In this document: positions 19,349-31,596 of the stretch, in pieces
Position numbering within the stretch: position 1 is the first letter of the stretch
How the letters are laid out: each line of letters starts with the position of its first letter
Assembly (NCBI GenBank): GCA_973895155.1
Contig: OZ316893.1
Location: 16,678,001-16,742,000, forward strand
Direction of reading: 5' to 3'
Origin: Marsupella aquatica
Taxonomy: Eukaryota; Marchantiophyta
DNA length: 64,000 bases
Translations under genes and position numbers: made by a program
Notes under the pieces: model-generated
Told to the model about the DNA's origin: nothing
Seen by the model: the letters and a program-made list of their open reading frames with translations, nothing else
Database searches by the model: none

Positions 19349-19356
19349 TTTTTATA
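19349..19356 (-). promoter_or_regulatory. TATA box of element B 3' LTR
   Basis: The sense sequence GGTATAAAAAGGG lies about 100 nt upstream of the LTR ORF's ATG. It is conserved in the other LTR (40443-40450). It is placed to start transcripts whose first ORF is the LTR protein; the start site itself is inferred. Confidence 0.7.
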
Positions 19357-19682
19357 CCTTGAGGGCTTGTCGATCCCCCGACATCTCCTCGTTGCCTATA
19401 GGCTGAACCGTTCATGCTTGTAGTGTACCGGCCACTCCGCCGGTCTGAGTCACCACGTGTCAGTGGACGCCTCCCGAAGTTTGTTATACGGACCCGAGGG
19501 AGGGGCCCCTCCACGCTCGTAACCCAGGCGTGCGAATGGCGATGCGCCGCCAGCCCGAACATGAATTCCCCTTATTGACTAATGATTTCCTACTCATAAT
19601 GGCTACCTAAATACTATTGTTATGCTAATCATAGCGGCCTAAGATACCCCTAACGCGCGTGCTAGGCACGGTTTAGACCAAA

Positions 19683-22600
19683 TTACTCATTACTCGCCGT
19701 ACCGGCGGCGTCACATAGCTCCCTGCTTAATTGTGAAGCGTCGTCACGAACATCACTCTCGGCGTCATCGTCTTGATGGTGGTACTTCTTTACACGATCG
19801 TAACTAACTCGCGTGGGGAGTAAATCGCCGGCGTACGTCGCAAGCTCCAAAGATCCGTTAGGGTAGATCTGATTGACTAGGAAGGGCCCTAACCAACGGG
19901 TATGAAGCTTCCCTGGAAACTGCATGTACCTACTGTCGTACAGAAGGACTAGATCACCTGTCATGACGTTGACCTTCCGTAGTCCTTTGTCGTGCTATTT
20001 CTTGGAAGTTGCCTGCTTCATTACGGCATGTCGAGCTGCTAGTAGCCGTGCCTCTTCCAAGGCTTCAATCTGATAAGCTCGGTCTGATGAACTTTCAGAT
20101 TCAGGTAAGCGATCCCGAATGCTGACCCGTGGAGTGTGTACTTCAAACTCGACGGGCACCAACGAATGTTAGCCAAACACGAGAAAGTACGGGCTGTGAC
20201 TCGTAGTAGTTTTGTAAGCTAGATTATACGAGTACACCGCTGCGTACAACTTATCATCCCAATCCGTTTTGTGCGCAGCTATAGTTTTGTTGAGGATCTT
20301 CCCAATGATACCATTTGCTCTCTCTGTCATCCCATTGGCTTTAGGATGATACGGGGTAGTCTTGCGGTGCTTGACTAGGTAACACTCCGTAAGCTGGGCT
20401 ACAGTGTCATTGAGGAAGTGTGTTCCACGGTCGCTTACCAACTCTAAGGGTGGTCCGAACCGGGTGAAAATCTGTTCATATAAGAACCTGGCGCTGGTTG
20501 CGACGTCGTCCTTCACCGTAGCCCGTGCTTCGACCCACTTGGTGGAGTAATCAATAGCTAGCAGGATGTACCTGCATCTTCGTTTTTGGGTAACGGGAGT
20601 AAATGGCCCGATATAATCAATACCCCACTTTTTGAACGGTGCTAATGGAAGCACGGACGTGAGAGGGTGATGATGAGCTCGTCTCGGGGCCCCAGCCCGC
20701 TGACACAGGTCACAGCCCTTGATGAAGCGTTGTACATCCCGATGCAACGTAGGCCACCAATACCCGGAGTCCAGAATCTTTCGGGCTGTTCTGATAGCCG
20801 CGAAATGGCCTCCAGCTTCTTCTTCATGCAAGGCCCGCATCACGATAAGCGTCTCCTTATACTCCAAGCAGCGTCGTAACTTCCCATTAACTCCTTCCTT
20901 ATGTAGGTGACCCTGTACCATGATGTAAGGCCCGACTTTCCATAGAAACACAGTGGCAACTTCTTGATTGATGCCGTCAGGGATGCGGCCTGTTAAGAGG
21001 AAGGTGATTATTGAGCCGTACCACGTTGGCGTCCCCGCCCCTACGTGGAACAACTCCTCATCCGGAAAAATATCATCAATTGGCTGATCGACTGGTACGC
21101 CGTCCAGCCTTGAAAAGAAGTCAGCATTGAGGTGTGCCTTTTCGGGCCGAACCCGAACTTCGTTGTTAAATTCCTGGAGAAGTAGCACCCACCGAGCTAT
21201 CCGTCCCGTCACATCCGCTTTGTTGACCATGTACTTCAGGCTATCATGATCCGTGTGGAATATGACCTTGTAGCCTAGCAGATAGTGTCGGAACTTTTTA
21301 CACGAGTAGATTATTCCCAGAGCTTCTCGATCAGTGGGGGAATAATTCTTTTCGGCTGTGAATAATTGACGGCTAGCGAAGTAGATGGGGTGGTCGCGTC
21401 CGTTCTCATCAAGCTGACTTAGCACGGATCCAATACAGAACCCTGACACATCGACATACACGTGGAACTCCTTATTCCGGTTCGGAGTGACCATGATAGG
21501 TGCGGTGGTGAGTCTTTTACGTAGTTCTTTGAAAGCAATCCGTCTCCTGGGTGTCTCCTCGATCACCGCGTCCTTTTTCATCATCTCAGTCAAGGGCAAC
21601 GCTATTTTAGCAAAGTCTTTAATAAACCGACGGTAATACCCTACACAGCCCAAGAAGGATCATATCGCTTTTTGATCTACGGGAAACACCACCGCCATCC
21701 AGGCCGCGACCTTCTCTTGGTCCACCTCGATACCCCGTTTGGACACACGATGCCCGAGTAACACTCCCTCCTCTACCCCAAAAAACATTTAGCGGGATGT
21801 AGTTTGAGGTTAACCTCTCAGCATCGTTGGAACGTACGTCTTAGGTGTTTGGGGTGCATGGCGACAGTTCCAAAGATGGCGAAGTCGTCGATAAATATCT
21901 CCAGAAATTCCCGTAGGAAACCATGGAAGATATTCATCATGAGTTGCTGAAACATGGCCGGAGCGTTACACAATCCGAATGGCATTCTCCGAAATGCGAA
22001 AGTCCCCTATTCCGTAGTGAACGTTGTTTTGAGCTGATCCGAGAGGCGAATCCAGATTTGGTTATAACCCGAATACCCGTCAAGGAATGTATAAATTTCA
22101 TTTCCCGGGCTACCATATCTAGAACCATATCCGTGAATGGTAACGGGTAATGGTCTTTTTGGGTCGCGTCGTTCAGGTACGATAGTCCTGACAAATCCGG
22201 ATCTTAGGTTTTCCATCCGTTCCTCCCTTTTTTGGTACAATGACGATGGGAGAGACCCAATCGCTGGCCATTACCGGGTAGATGATATCTGCGGCGAGGA
22301 GATGATCAATTTCCTCCTTCACTAAGATGGAGTACCTTGGGTTCATGCGACGTTGTCGCTGCCGTACTGCATGGGCCCCCAAATTCAAATCGATCGTGTG
22401 TTCTCCTAACTCAGGGGAGACTCCTGTTAAATCGTGATGGCTCCATGCAAACACATCTTCATATTCCTTGAGCAGAGCTTGGATAGATTTTTCCGCCTCC
22501 CCCGTCAGAGCGTGGCCTAGGTTAAACGATTTATCCATCCCAATGGTGTACTTCCGGTAGTGCTCCTTCCTGATGACTTCAACCTGGTTCCGCAAGCTCG

Positions 22601-22691
22601 GGTCCAAGCTCGCATCAAGTTCAGCTAACCGAACTCCTCCGTACGTGGGTGGAACCGGGATTGGTCTCGGGATTGGAGTTACTTCCTCCAA
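19683..22691 (-). pseudogene. pol: Element B pol: reverse transcriptase, RNase H, integrase, decayed
   Basis: All gypsy pol parts are present: RT N-terminus (22691-22180), DGYSGYNQI, MPFGLCNAPAMFQ and FIDDF (about 22100-21870), RNase H (FVDVSGFCIGSVL homologue near 21440), integrase HHCC near 20820-20700 and D,D-E near 20600-20310, then a GPF module near 19890. Breaks are a frameshift near 22180, a TAG replacing the Trp of the EWG motif near 22010, TGA near 21812, a 1-nt loss in a T run near 21785, TGA near 21661, TAA near 20170 and TAG near 19997. Most stops fit C-to-T (or opposite-strand) changes. The final codons and TAA lie inside the 3' LTR, as in element A. Confidence 0.9.
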
Positions 22692-22694
22692 TAG

Positions 22695-25684
22695 TGGGAT
22701 GGACGGATCCTAGGAGACTCGTTTCTTATGTCTCGATCTCGGGTTTTCTGCCTCGGCCGGTTGTTTGGCTGGTTCGTGGTCATGAGGCTCTGCACTGGTA
22801 GAAGCAGCATCGGCTCCCTGCTTAGCTGGAGCCGGGTCCTCCGTATCGATGAGTCGTTTTTGCATCTCCTCATCCCGGGCAGTAGAGGTGCTTGGGGTGG
22901 GCTCAATAGCAGCCTTCGGGTAATTCAGGAGATGTGTTTCGCGGGTTGCCTCAACTCCGAAGACATCTTCCTCGGATAGGGACGAGATGAGTTCAATCAT
23001 GTTGAGTTCCTCTTCCTCCGAGGTCTCCGAATCATATTCCTCAGGTCCCTATGGGGTTTCGCCCTGATAATTGTCCATTGCCCATGATACCCGTACTGTG
23101 GGTGTCCCAAACCATAGCTCCTTCTTTCCCCAATCTGTGACCACACGGCCACCGTACAGCCACAGCCTACCTAGGAGGACCAGATAAGAGGAGGGCCGAA
23201 CCGGCCTCATGACTAGGAAGTTGAGATAGAACTCCACCCCTCCTACCAGAGTGAGTACCCGTGTAAGCGTGCCCAATGGAAGTACCCTTGCCCCGTTTGC
23301 TAATCTGATAGCTCGGGCTATGGGTTGATACGTGAGGTATCCTAACTTGACTGACGTTTCTTCCGTCATGATGTTGACTCCCGCTCCTCCGTCTACGAGA
23401 ACCATCTTGATGGTACAATTATTAATTTCAATCGAGATGTCCGGCGCTCCCAGGTCCTCACATATCATGTTGCAATCCGCGGTCCCAACTCGGGGTAGTC
23501 ATCTCCGTCGTCGACCCGTAAGCAACTCCCTCAGTTTTTGTCTGTACTGTGGATTGTTTTGCAGCAGTTGTCCTACCGTTGCTGTAACCGGGCAACTCTT
23601 CACGTCTTCCTTAATATCATAGTCCTCCTTCTTTTCTTCCTTCGGCTGCTGCTTGGCTTCCTCTTGCTTATCTTGCTTTTCTTGCTCCTGTCGCCGGGCT
23701 GTCTCGGCTGCTTTGATGTCCTTATCAATTGCCTTTTGGTATTCCCGAGCTTCGTAGGCCTCCAGCTGTTTCTTTACCAATTCTTCGATGCGGGGGAAAA
23801 ATAGCTTCGGGTCGTCCCGTCGGTAGTCATCGTCCTTCTTCGGGGGTATATCTATCGCTGGCTGCACCGGAGTAGTATCTTGCTTTTTCCTGCGTTTCTC
23901 CTCCTGCTTCTCTTCCTTCCGTTTGGCTCTTGTTGACACACGATAGCACTCAGCCTCGTCAGATGGATTAGGGTGTTCCGCCATGTCCACCAGATTCATC
24001 CACTCGGTGTTGTCATCTTGCCATTCCACCGCAATCATTTGGACGACCGCATCACTCGTGGCCGGTCCGCCCTGGGCTGGTCTTGCTGCATTTGTTCGAG
24101 CGGCCATTACCAATGGACAGTTGGCCGTGGAATGAGCTTACGTTTTGCAGACTTGACAAAGTGGCGTGCCACGGCCATCCCCCTGGCGTCTTGGTTCTGT
24201 GCATTCCCTCGCAAAATGGCCTGGCTTCTCACAGTTGTAACAAACCGGGGATCGCCAAATCCCTGGTTTAGGAGGAATGCTAGGGTTACTGATAACTTGG
24301 AAGCCTCGGCCATTGTTTGGGTAGGGGTATGCAGTTCTACCTGCTAAGTTACACGGACCCACCGTTGAAATCTGATACACCGAATCAGGAGGGTCTTCAA
24401 AGAAATACTCCGTGGACTCCCCTTCAGGTCCCGGGTTGTCGACATCATCTAAGTCCACCTGGTGAACTCGGTACTTCCATCTTGGGCATTCTTGCACGAC
24501 ATGCCCGGATTGGAAGCACTTTGAACACCACGCATGGACTCGAATCTCAGATGGTTTCTTCTTCTCCACCGGCTTTTCCGCGAGATGTACTGATAGTGCT
24601 TTGAGGCGATCCGTGATTTCATTAAGCTTGTCTGCTTCGGCAGCCTTTGGATCGGGTATCGCTCCGCGAGTACGAGATTTGATTTTCCCCTCCTTCTTAA
24701 CCCGCCTTTTCTTCTTCTTGCTCCGACTCTCACTCTCCGAATCACTTCCTGATGAGCTGGAGGTGGAGGACCCGCTGTTCGAAGTTGAATCCGAACTAGA
24801 TTTAGTCTCCGAACTGGACGAGGTCGAACGATGTTTCTTCTTCTTCTTGCGTTTCTTCTTCTTCTCGTCGTCTGATTCGGAGTCACTATCACTGAAGGTC
24901 TCGTACTTGCCCTTCTTGCGGCGTGCCCGCTGGCTTTGCCGGGAGTTATAGGTGGACTCCCGGTAGGTTTCGGCGCACGCTATGGCTGCTTGCATTGAAA
25001 TTGGATTATTCTGGCGCACCCAGAATTGCATATTCGTGGGCAAACCATGGAGGAACCATGTAAGCTGGAGTGCGTCACCAGGCCTGGGCCATATTTTGGC
25101 AGCAAGTTTCTAAAACTTCTGAATGAACTTTCGTAGGGACTCTTTTTTCCCATGCGAAGCTGGCCGATCTTTAATAGAGAGCGTTGCTCGGATCCAATAG
25201 CACAAAATTCTTGCAACAACGCAGCTTGGAATTGTGCCCAGGTAGTCCCGGGTGGTAGCGAGTTGTACCATGGACGAGCTTCTCCCCGCATCACTCCGGG
25301 GAGGACGGTTAACTTAATGGCGTCTTCCCCGTTAGCCTTAGCAGTGGCTTCAAACTCATCCAACCATTCATCCGGATCATCCCCATGACGCCCTTTGAAA
25401 GGTCGATAATGAAACCACGATCGTTGCGATATTTGTGGAGGAGCTTGGGTAGCGCGGGCCATCGGTGGGGCGACTGCCATAGGTGGTGGCGGTGGTGGCG
25501 GTGGTGGCACAGGAACCGCAGTAGGACCGGTCGAACCGGACCCCGAAGGTCCCGGTGGTATGTTCATTCGTCGGGGCGATTGCGAGTCCTCCGAGCCCGA
25601 AGAATCGGAGCTTGTTGTGGTCGCACCTTCTCGTTCACTGGTCAATCTCCTCAAGTAAGCTGCTTGAGAACGAGTGACAGGCAT
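22695..25684 (-). pseudogene. gag: Element B gag-protease, decayed
   Basis: It starts MPVTRSQ at 25684. The gag core (RPWYNSLPPGTTW) is followed by a 1-nt deletion in an A run near 25143, and a TAG near 25111. Zinc knuckles are CSKCFQSGHVVQEC near 24510, CYNCEKPGHFAREC near 24230, and a third, broken by TAA, near 24136. The protease has D-G-G-A-G near 23390. Stops also fall near 23499 (TGA), 23049 and 22711 (TAG). After the single frameshift, gag, protease and RT share one frame, unlike element A. Confidence 0.88.
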
Positions 25685-25775
25685 TTACTCGTGTAAATGC
25701 GATGGTTAGTACTAGGGCCTGGTGTATTCTGCCCAGGCGAATATGCACATGTCTCCCCTCTACGATATGTAGAGT

Positions 25776-25795
25776 GCCCCCTCCATCTAGCGCCA
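25776..25795 (-). other. Primer-binding site of element B
   Basis: The same TGGCGCTAGATGGAGGGGGC as in element A, 12 nt downstream of the LTR end at 25808. Confidence 0.8.
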
Positions 25796-25807
25796 AAACA
25801 AAGGCTA

Positions 25808-26881
25808 TGTCACGTCATCAGCCTTGGCCTTAACTCGGGCTTCAACTTTAAACGGGCGCCTCCATCGTAAATATGAGGGTTCGGGCAGGGAGGGAAGAGC
25901 GTAATGCACCTAATTCATGTAAACTAGCACTAAGTGCGCCTACTATTAGATACAGACATCTCCTAGGTATGGTTTGTGTTCCGCCGCCGGAACGTACCTT
26001 AGTCAATAACAGGATCGACCCCGGCTTAAGGACTTCTAAGCCTTCGTGTTGTCCACCTTTGATCCGGATTCTATGATACAGGTCCTCAACCCGTGCTCGC
26101 AACCACATACCCGCAAGCTGCATCCCGTGCACGACTCGGGTAGTGCGTTCGGCCTGGCGTTGTCACCTATACACAAGATTCACACACACATACACGCGCA
26201 CAAGCATACAATCTCGATTTACACGAAGGAAATAATGGGAAAGGATTTTACTACATAGGGGACATGTGCGTACACTTGGTTGACCCGATAGCTCCGGAAT
26301 GAACAGGTTCAAGGCCGAGAGAGTATACTACAATGGAGCCCGGCTCCGCACTTGCCCGACGAGCTTAGTCCTACCCCCTCCCCTTGGTACTCTTTCACTC
26401 CCACGGGTCGGGACTCCCCGCACATACCACGGATGTCCAACTCTGAGACTAAAACCCCCTGCCTCTACCGAGGGGTGCGCTAAATACTAAGGGCCGAGGA
26501 ACGGAGTGTCCTCCCGCCCGAAGATTCGCTGACTTAGGTCCTAACTAATCTGACTGTCAGGCCCAAAATGGCTGTGTCTTATTAGAAGATCCTAATCTAC
26601 GTAGGCTGGACAGCATGGCAGTGCTGCTGTAACTAAGGCAGGTGCCTATCCCAATAGCCTGACTTAGCTACTCCTAACCCTATTCTATTCCTACTCCGCC
26701 GCTAATGCCTGGCACGCTTGCCAGAGCCGCCCGAGTGGGAGCGGCCATCTCGCTGCTTACGAAGTCTGTCGTTGTCCGCCTTGAGGAGTTGGACCTGGTC
26801 CAACAGAGATTCGTTCTCTCCCTTCGCCGTGTCTGTCTCCTCCGCTGCCTCCTGGCATGCCTCCTCCAGCTGCTGGGCGTC
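25808..26881 (-). repeat. 5' LTR of element B, sense 3' part
   Basis: Matches 15701-16780 of the other LTR, including the stem-loop pair (25979-26047). It stops at GCGTC (26877-26881), where element C is inserted. No ORF lies in 25808-26701. The last 180 bp hold the C-terminal codons of the LTR ORF. Confidence 0.92.
26702..26881 (-). pseudogene. LTR ORF of element B, 5' LTR copy, C-terminal 60 codons
   Basis: This is the end of the coiled-coil region of the B LTR protein, ending in TAG at 26702. It is separated from the rest of its ORF (37872-40342) by insertion of element C. Confidence 0.8.
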
Positions 26882-28043
26882 TGTTAAACGCCAACTTCGA
26901 CCTTGCGATTAATGGCCGTTTTACTACCTTCTCCTCAGTAATCTCGTTTAAATGATTAACCGACCTTCGAGAGGCGGCACTCCTTCTATCTCGACACAGT
27001 CCCCGTAAGTGAATCCGACCAAGTGCTCTTGAATGTCGAGTTCCGTCTTCCACTTCTTAGGTACTTCAGCCTCGACCAACACTAACCCCTCTCTATACAC
27101 AATCTCAATGAACCCACACCACTTGCGGTAAGTGATCAAGCAAATCGGAATGTTCTCGTATAGTGACTGACGGGAAATAAGATGGGTGCCGATAGAACAG
27201 ATCCACAGTTCCAGTGATCTTAAGGTAATCAAGGAGCAAGACTTGTCGTCGCTGCTGTCTGCGTTCATGGTTTTTAGTAGCCGTGACCTGATTAAGTCTA
27301 GCTGTCCTTTGAATCAGCCTGCCTGGCAATTGATTTCCGGATTGTGTGGGTGACTATGATAGGGTTACCCTAAGCAAGTACCCCAGTATCACGTTTACCC
27401 TTGTATGATGGAGGTGTATGACGACCAGTGTATCGCCTTCAAAACACACTATCTCCAACCAGACACCGCTTCTCACTAGCTGTCTGTTCAACCTATACCT
27501 TGAGGCACTGGCCCGTAAGGTTCTGGTTCGCAATGAGACGATATTCATTCATCGTTGCGATTAACGAGTAACGACTTGCTGTATAAGGCAAATTCCTTCT
27601 CTCTCTCTCTCTCTCTCTCTGATTCGACGTTCTCCTTCACTGCTCAAGTGCGGACTTCACTCTGTTGCATTCATTCCAAACTCTCTCTTTATACTCAAAG
27701 ACTACTCAACTGAGTAGGGACACTATTACAAAATTGCTCGCATTCCTAAGGTGAGCGGAGCCCTACCTTGCCCCAGACTTCTAGCAAAAAGTGACAGAGC
27801 GCCTAGCGCTCCACAGCCTCTAAATACCTATGCCTCGTGTTCGTCTCTGCCAGAGGCCTCTACTACTTCTTGGGGTGCGCCGATTACAGTTGGACGACTC
27901 GCGCCTCCTCTTTGATCTCCTTCGCTCGTTCATCAAGAACGCTAACTAATGCCTACCAGAACGATGAGTGGAAGCCAAGAACTGCTGATTACTATGTCAA
28001 GAAGTTCTGTCTTCCTGGTTACTGAACTGTGCAACGGCCTCCT
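26882..28043 (-). repeat. Truncated 3' LTR of element C (1162 bp)
   Basis: Matches 35997-37158 of the 5' LTR with no net length change, then identity ends abruptly. The sense-upstream 708 bp (the U3 with the RPA-like ORF) and any polypurine tract are missing. The pol extension frame runs straight into it, so an internal deletion joined the two. It contains a (CT)n microsatellite near 27597-27620. Confidence 0.88.
26948..27268 (-). CDS. 106-codon ORF in the 3' LTR of element C
   Basis: The ORF begins MNADSSDDKSC and is preserved in both LTRs with few differences. It lies just upstream of the sense end of the LTR. Composition is mixed and hydrophobic with an acidic C-terminal half (KTELDIQEHL). 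I recognise no family. LTR identity alone could keep it open, so coding status is uncertain. Confidence 0.4.
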   Translation of the reverse strand: MNADSSDDKSCSLITLRSLELWICSIGTHLISRQSLYENIPICLITYRKWCGFIEIVYREGLVLVEAEVPKKWKTELDIQEHLVGFTYGDCVEIEGVPPLEGRLII

Positions 28044-31000
28044 TGTGTTGTGGAAATGTGGCAGGTTGCCAAGTTTTCCCCATCCGTTTCTTGATCTCCG
28101 CTCCTTGCTTTGGCAGTTTGAAAAGCTCCTGAAGCTTCCGAGGATTCGTCTTAATGACTTGGCCCCTACATATTCCCTGATTTTCGGTGGGTTTCCACGT
28201 GGTGATGAACTCGTTGTAGTCCTTTGCTTGTAGCTTCATGGTTTGATTCCACTTTAGTTTCACGAATTTCTCCAATCCTTGTGTCTGTAGAAATTTCCTG
28301 TGTGCTTGTCCGCGCATAGTTTGCAATATTTGTGGCCCCATTCTCTCAAATTTCAAAACATGACTTGTTTCCCCTGGACTCGCCTTTGCGGCGCGCGTCG
28401 CCTTCTCGGTCCTACTTTTTGCTTCTTCTGCTGGTTCTTCTTCTTCCTCACTATCGGATTCTTCCGGTTCTTCCTCCTCGTATTCGACTATTTTGCTCTT
28501 TCCCCTTACGGATCGCACCTCCCTCATCGTTGGCGGCTCAAGTTTAATCGTTTTGGCTGTCCCCTTGCGGTTCCTCTTGGTCCTAGAAGGAGTCATTTCC
28601 TCAATTATCGCTGTGGTGACCGCCGTGATCGCTTTCGTGGGATCTGGGTTGGCTAACAATTCTGCCATGGTCAGCTTCCGTCTCCCTTCTCGTTGAAGTT
28701 CGTTCAGCTGGTTTCCCTGTTGTTCTTCTGTTTGCTCGGCCGCTTGCTCCGTTGGTGCCTCGATTACTGATTCGGTTTGTGTCTCTAGGGTTGGCTCCTC
28801 GGCGGGCCCCTGCCCTTCCCTTTTGGCTGTAGTTTCCAAGAGATGGTCAGCCGCTGAAGGTCCCTGACTCACGATCTCTTGATCATCTTCGGGGTTGCTC
28901 CTTTCCCTTTCCGCTGACTCGGAAACTTCCAGCTCCATGCCATCTGCTGTTGTCGGCCCTTCTCCCTCTGTGTGCGTGGGGGCTGGTGTCTCCTCCATCG
29001 CCGGGGTTTCGAGTAGTTCACTGATAGTAACGCGCTTCCTCGGTTTATTGTCCTCAAACTCGTTTGATCGTTTCAGCTTCAAAGTCTTCATGCCCACCGG
29101 TAATATGTAATGCCTATTACCGACCCTCGACCATTCGAATTTCACCTCGCGCTGATAGCCACTCCACTCGGGGTTCTCTCGTAATCTCCTTGCCAGTCGG
29201 AAATAGGGTTTTTGGTTTAACAGTTCTTTTGCGGATGATGGTGCTCGCCCTTTGGATTCTAGTGTATCCTGAACTTCTAGTATAACATGTAATTTTCCCG
29301 TGGAGTAGTCCTCAATACAGGGTATCGAGTTGGGTCCTATCAAAATCCGATCTGCAATCCATGTGGAAAAGGGTCCGTGTGTACATCCTACGATTACTAC
29401 TCTATAAGGAAACCTTCTCCTCCTCTCTTCCTGGCCTTTGGGTAATTTGTGCTTCCAATCGTGGATCTGAAAGATTTCAAATAGGTCCTCCTCCGCTAGA
29501 ACCACTGACTTGATTTGACCTGATTCCGTTGGTTCATTTGATGGAATGGTTCCGTTCACGTAATCCTCTAACGGGTACCCCTTGATCGTTAGTTCTCGTC
29601 CTTGTTCATTGGTGCTTTCTTCTCGTCGTAGTGTGTCACGTGTGGTGGTCGCGACTAGCTTCTTTGCGTGTGCTAAGGGTCGTTCCTTGTTCTTGGCGGT
29701 GAGTGCCCCTCTGGTGGCTTCCGTAGATGCTTGATCGGGGGTCACGCTGATATAGGCTACCATTCTAGTGGGTAGCTCGTACCCTTCTCCATCCGCTTGA
29801 TTCTCGTTAGGTGGTGTTGTCGGCAGTTGATAGCTGTCGTCGTCCTCGTTGAGCGCCGGTACCGTATCGGAGTCATTGCCGACTTCGCTTTCCCCTGGGT
29901 AGTCGTTAACCGTATCCTCTACTTCTCGTAAGTACACGTCGTTCCTTACGTGGTATGACTTCATCTTATTCCCGTTCACCCGCTGTTGCTCGCTCCCATC
30001 CTGGCTGGTAATTTCGAAGGTTCCGTTTCCCCACGCCTTGAGGATGGTAAAGGGTCCTTCCCATTTAAGTCTCAACTTTCCTCTTTTTATTTGTGCCCGC
30101 TTTCGGCACCACAGTACTAATTCCCCCTCCGTGAACGTGGTTACCTCCCGTTGATCGTCTATTCGTCGCTTGCGTTGTCCTTGTACATACTCTAATCGTT
30201 CTTCGGCCCTTCTCCGGGTTTCGGTAACCTCCAATAGTGCTTTTAACCGTCTAGTTAAACACGGGTTCTGATTTATGTCGTATCTCGCTGCGATTTGCAA
30301 ACTAGGTAATTCATAGTCTGTCGGCATACGGGCCTCAACTCCAAACATTAATTGAAAAGGGGTGTGGCCCGTGGTTACCTTATATGCCGTGCGGAATGCC
30401 CATACTGCCGCCGGCAGCTGAACGTCCCAATCGTTTTGCTGTTCGTTAACCACTTTCCGTAAAACGTTGAGTAAGACTTTGTTTGTTGACTCCGCTTGCC
30501 CGTTACACTGAGGGTAATAGGGAGTCGAAAACCGATGGCTTATATGGTAATTATCCGTCAGTTCCTGGATAACCTTGTTCAGAAAATGTGAACCTTGATC
30601 GCTCACTAGCTCACCTGGTAATCCGTATCTCGTGATGATGTTCTGGTACAAGAACTTGGCTGTTACTCGGGCAGTGTTCTCCCGAGTTGCGACTGCTTCC
30701 ACCCATTTTGTGGTATACTCTGTTGCTGCTAAAATATACTGGTTCTGACTATATCTGGAAGATGGAGTGATGGGTCCTATGAAATCTAGTCCCCATTTCT
30801 GAAAAATATAAGGGGCGATTATAGGCCTGAACTCCATGTTTTCCTTTATAGGTCCTGTACGCTGACACAGGTTGCACGTTTTTACAAACTCCCGAGTGTC
30901 TTTATGGACAGTTGCCCACCAACATCCTTGCTGAAGAATCTTCCTCAGGGTGATCTCGGTGCCGAAATGTCCCCCTCCTAGTCCTTCATCTGCCGCGATT

Positions 31001-31422
31001 AAGGCTTCTGTCCGTTCTTCCTCCGGAACTACTCTACGTAGTATGTCATCGGGCCCCTGGTAATAAAGCACGTGGTTGATCAAGGTGTAGGGTCTTGCCT
31101 TATAGGCGTAGAACTTCCTTTCCTTACTGGACAACCCCTCAGGGAATACCGCTGTACGTAAATACCTTTCTAATGCTGGTTCGTCATCCAAGGTCACTAG
31201 ATTTACAGGATGCCTTTCCTTGGCGTCTTGAAATAGCTCCATATCCGGTAATTGATCGTCTTCTTCCTTGCCTGTCTCTCCTGATTCGAGTCTACTCAAA
31301 TAATCGGGTATGACATGGGTTTTCCCAGGTTTATAAATGATGGTGTAATCAAACTCAGCTAATAACAAAATCCATCTTGCAATTCGGCCCGACAGCTGTG
31401 GTTTGTTTACTAAGTTGACCAA
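27997..31422 (-). pseudogene. pol: Element C RNase H end, integrase and long 3' extension (1141 codons)
   Basis: The frame continues that of RT; 31422 is only the first start codon after a TGA. It has the RNase H end, then an integrase with HHCC (DEGLGGGHF to CNLCQRTG, about residues 140-190) and D,D-E (WGLDFIGP, SDQGSHFLN, QAESTNK). An extension of about 600 residues follows. It includes a VVIVGCTHGPFSTW segment, an acidic linker and, near 28285-28250, GLEKFVKLKW and LFKLPKQG, the same domain as in the A and B LTR proteins. The domain is cut short where the internal deletion joins the LTR near 28043. The last residues are LTR-derived. Confidence 0.85.
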
Positions 31423-31596
31423 GGCATTATGATCTACATAGAATATGAATCAATTCCCAAGGAAATAATGCCTAAATTTCTTTACTGCAAATATCATGGC
31501 TAATGCTTCCCTCTCAATCGTGGTGTAGTTCCTTTCATGCACGTTTAACAGTCTACTGGCATAGTATACTGGTAAATCGATACCTTGTTCTCCCTT

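Larger units (their letters stand above)
15701..19715 (-). repeat. 3' LTR of element B (4015 bp)
   Basis: The uninterrupted LTR copy matches 25808-26881 and 37872-40809 with a few percent divergence by eye. It contains a TATA box (19349-19356), an LTR ORF of about 880 codons (19248-16597) and, in the sense 3' part (15701-16596), no ORF. That part holds a stem-loop pair at 15872-15940 and a TATTTA-type stretch near 16375. Confidence 0.93.

Noticed and set aside
27597-27620. (CT)n tract as a regulatory GAGA-type site
   Set aside because: A simple microsatellite present in both C LTRs; no further evidence of a role.
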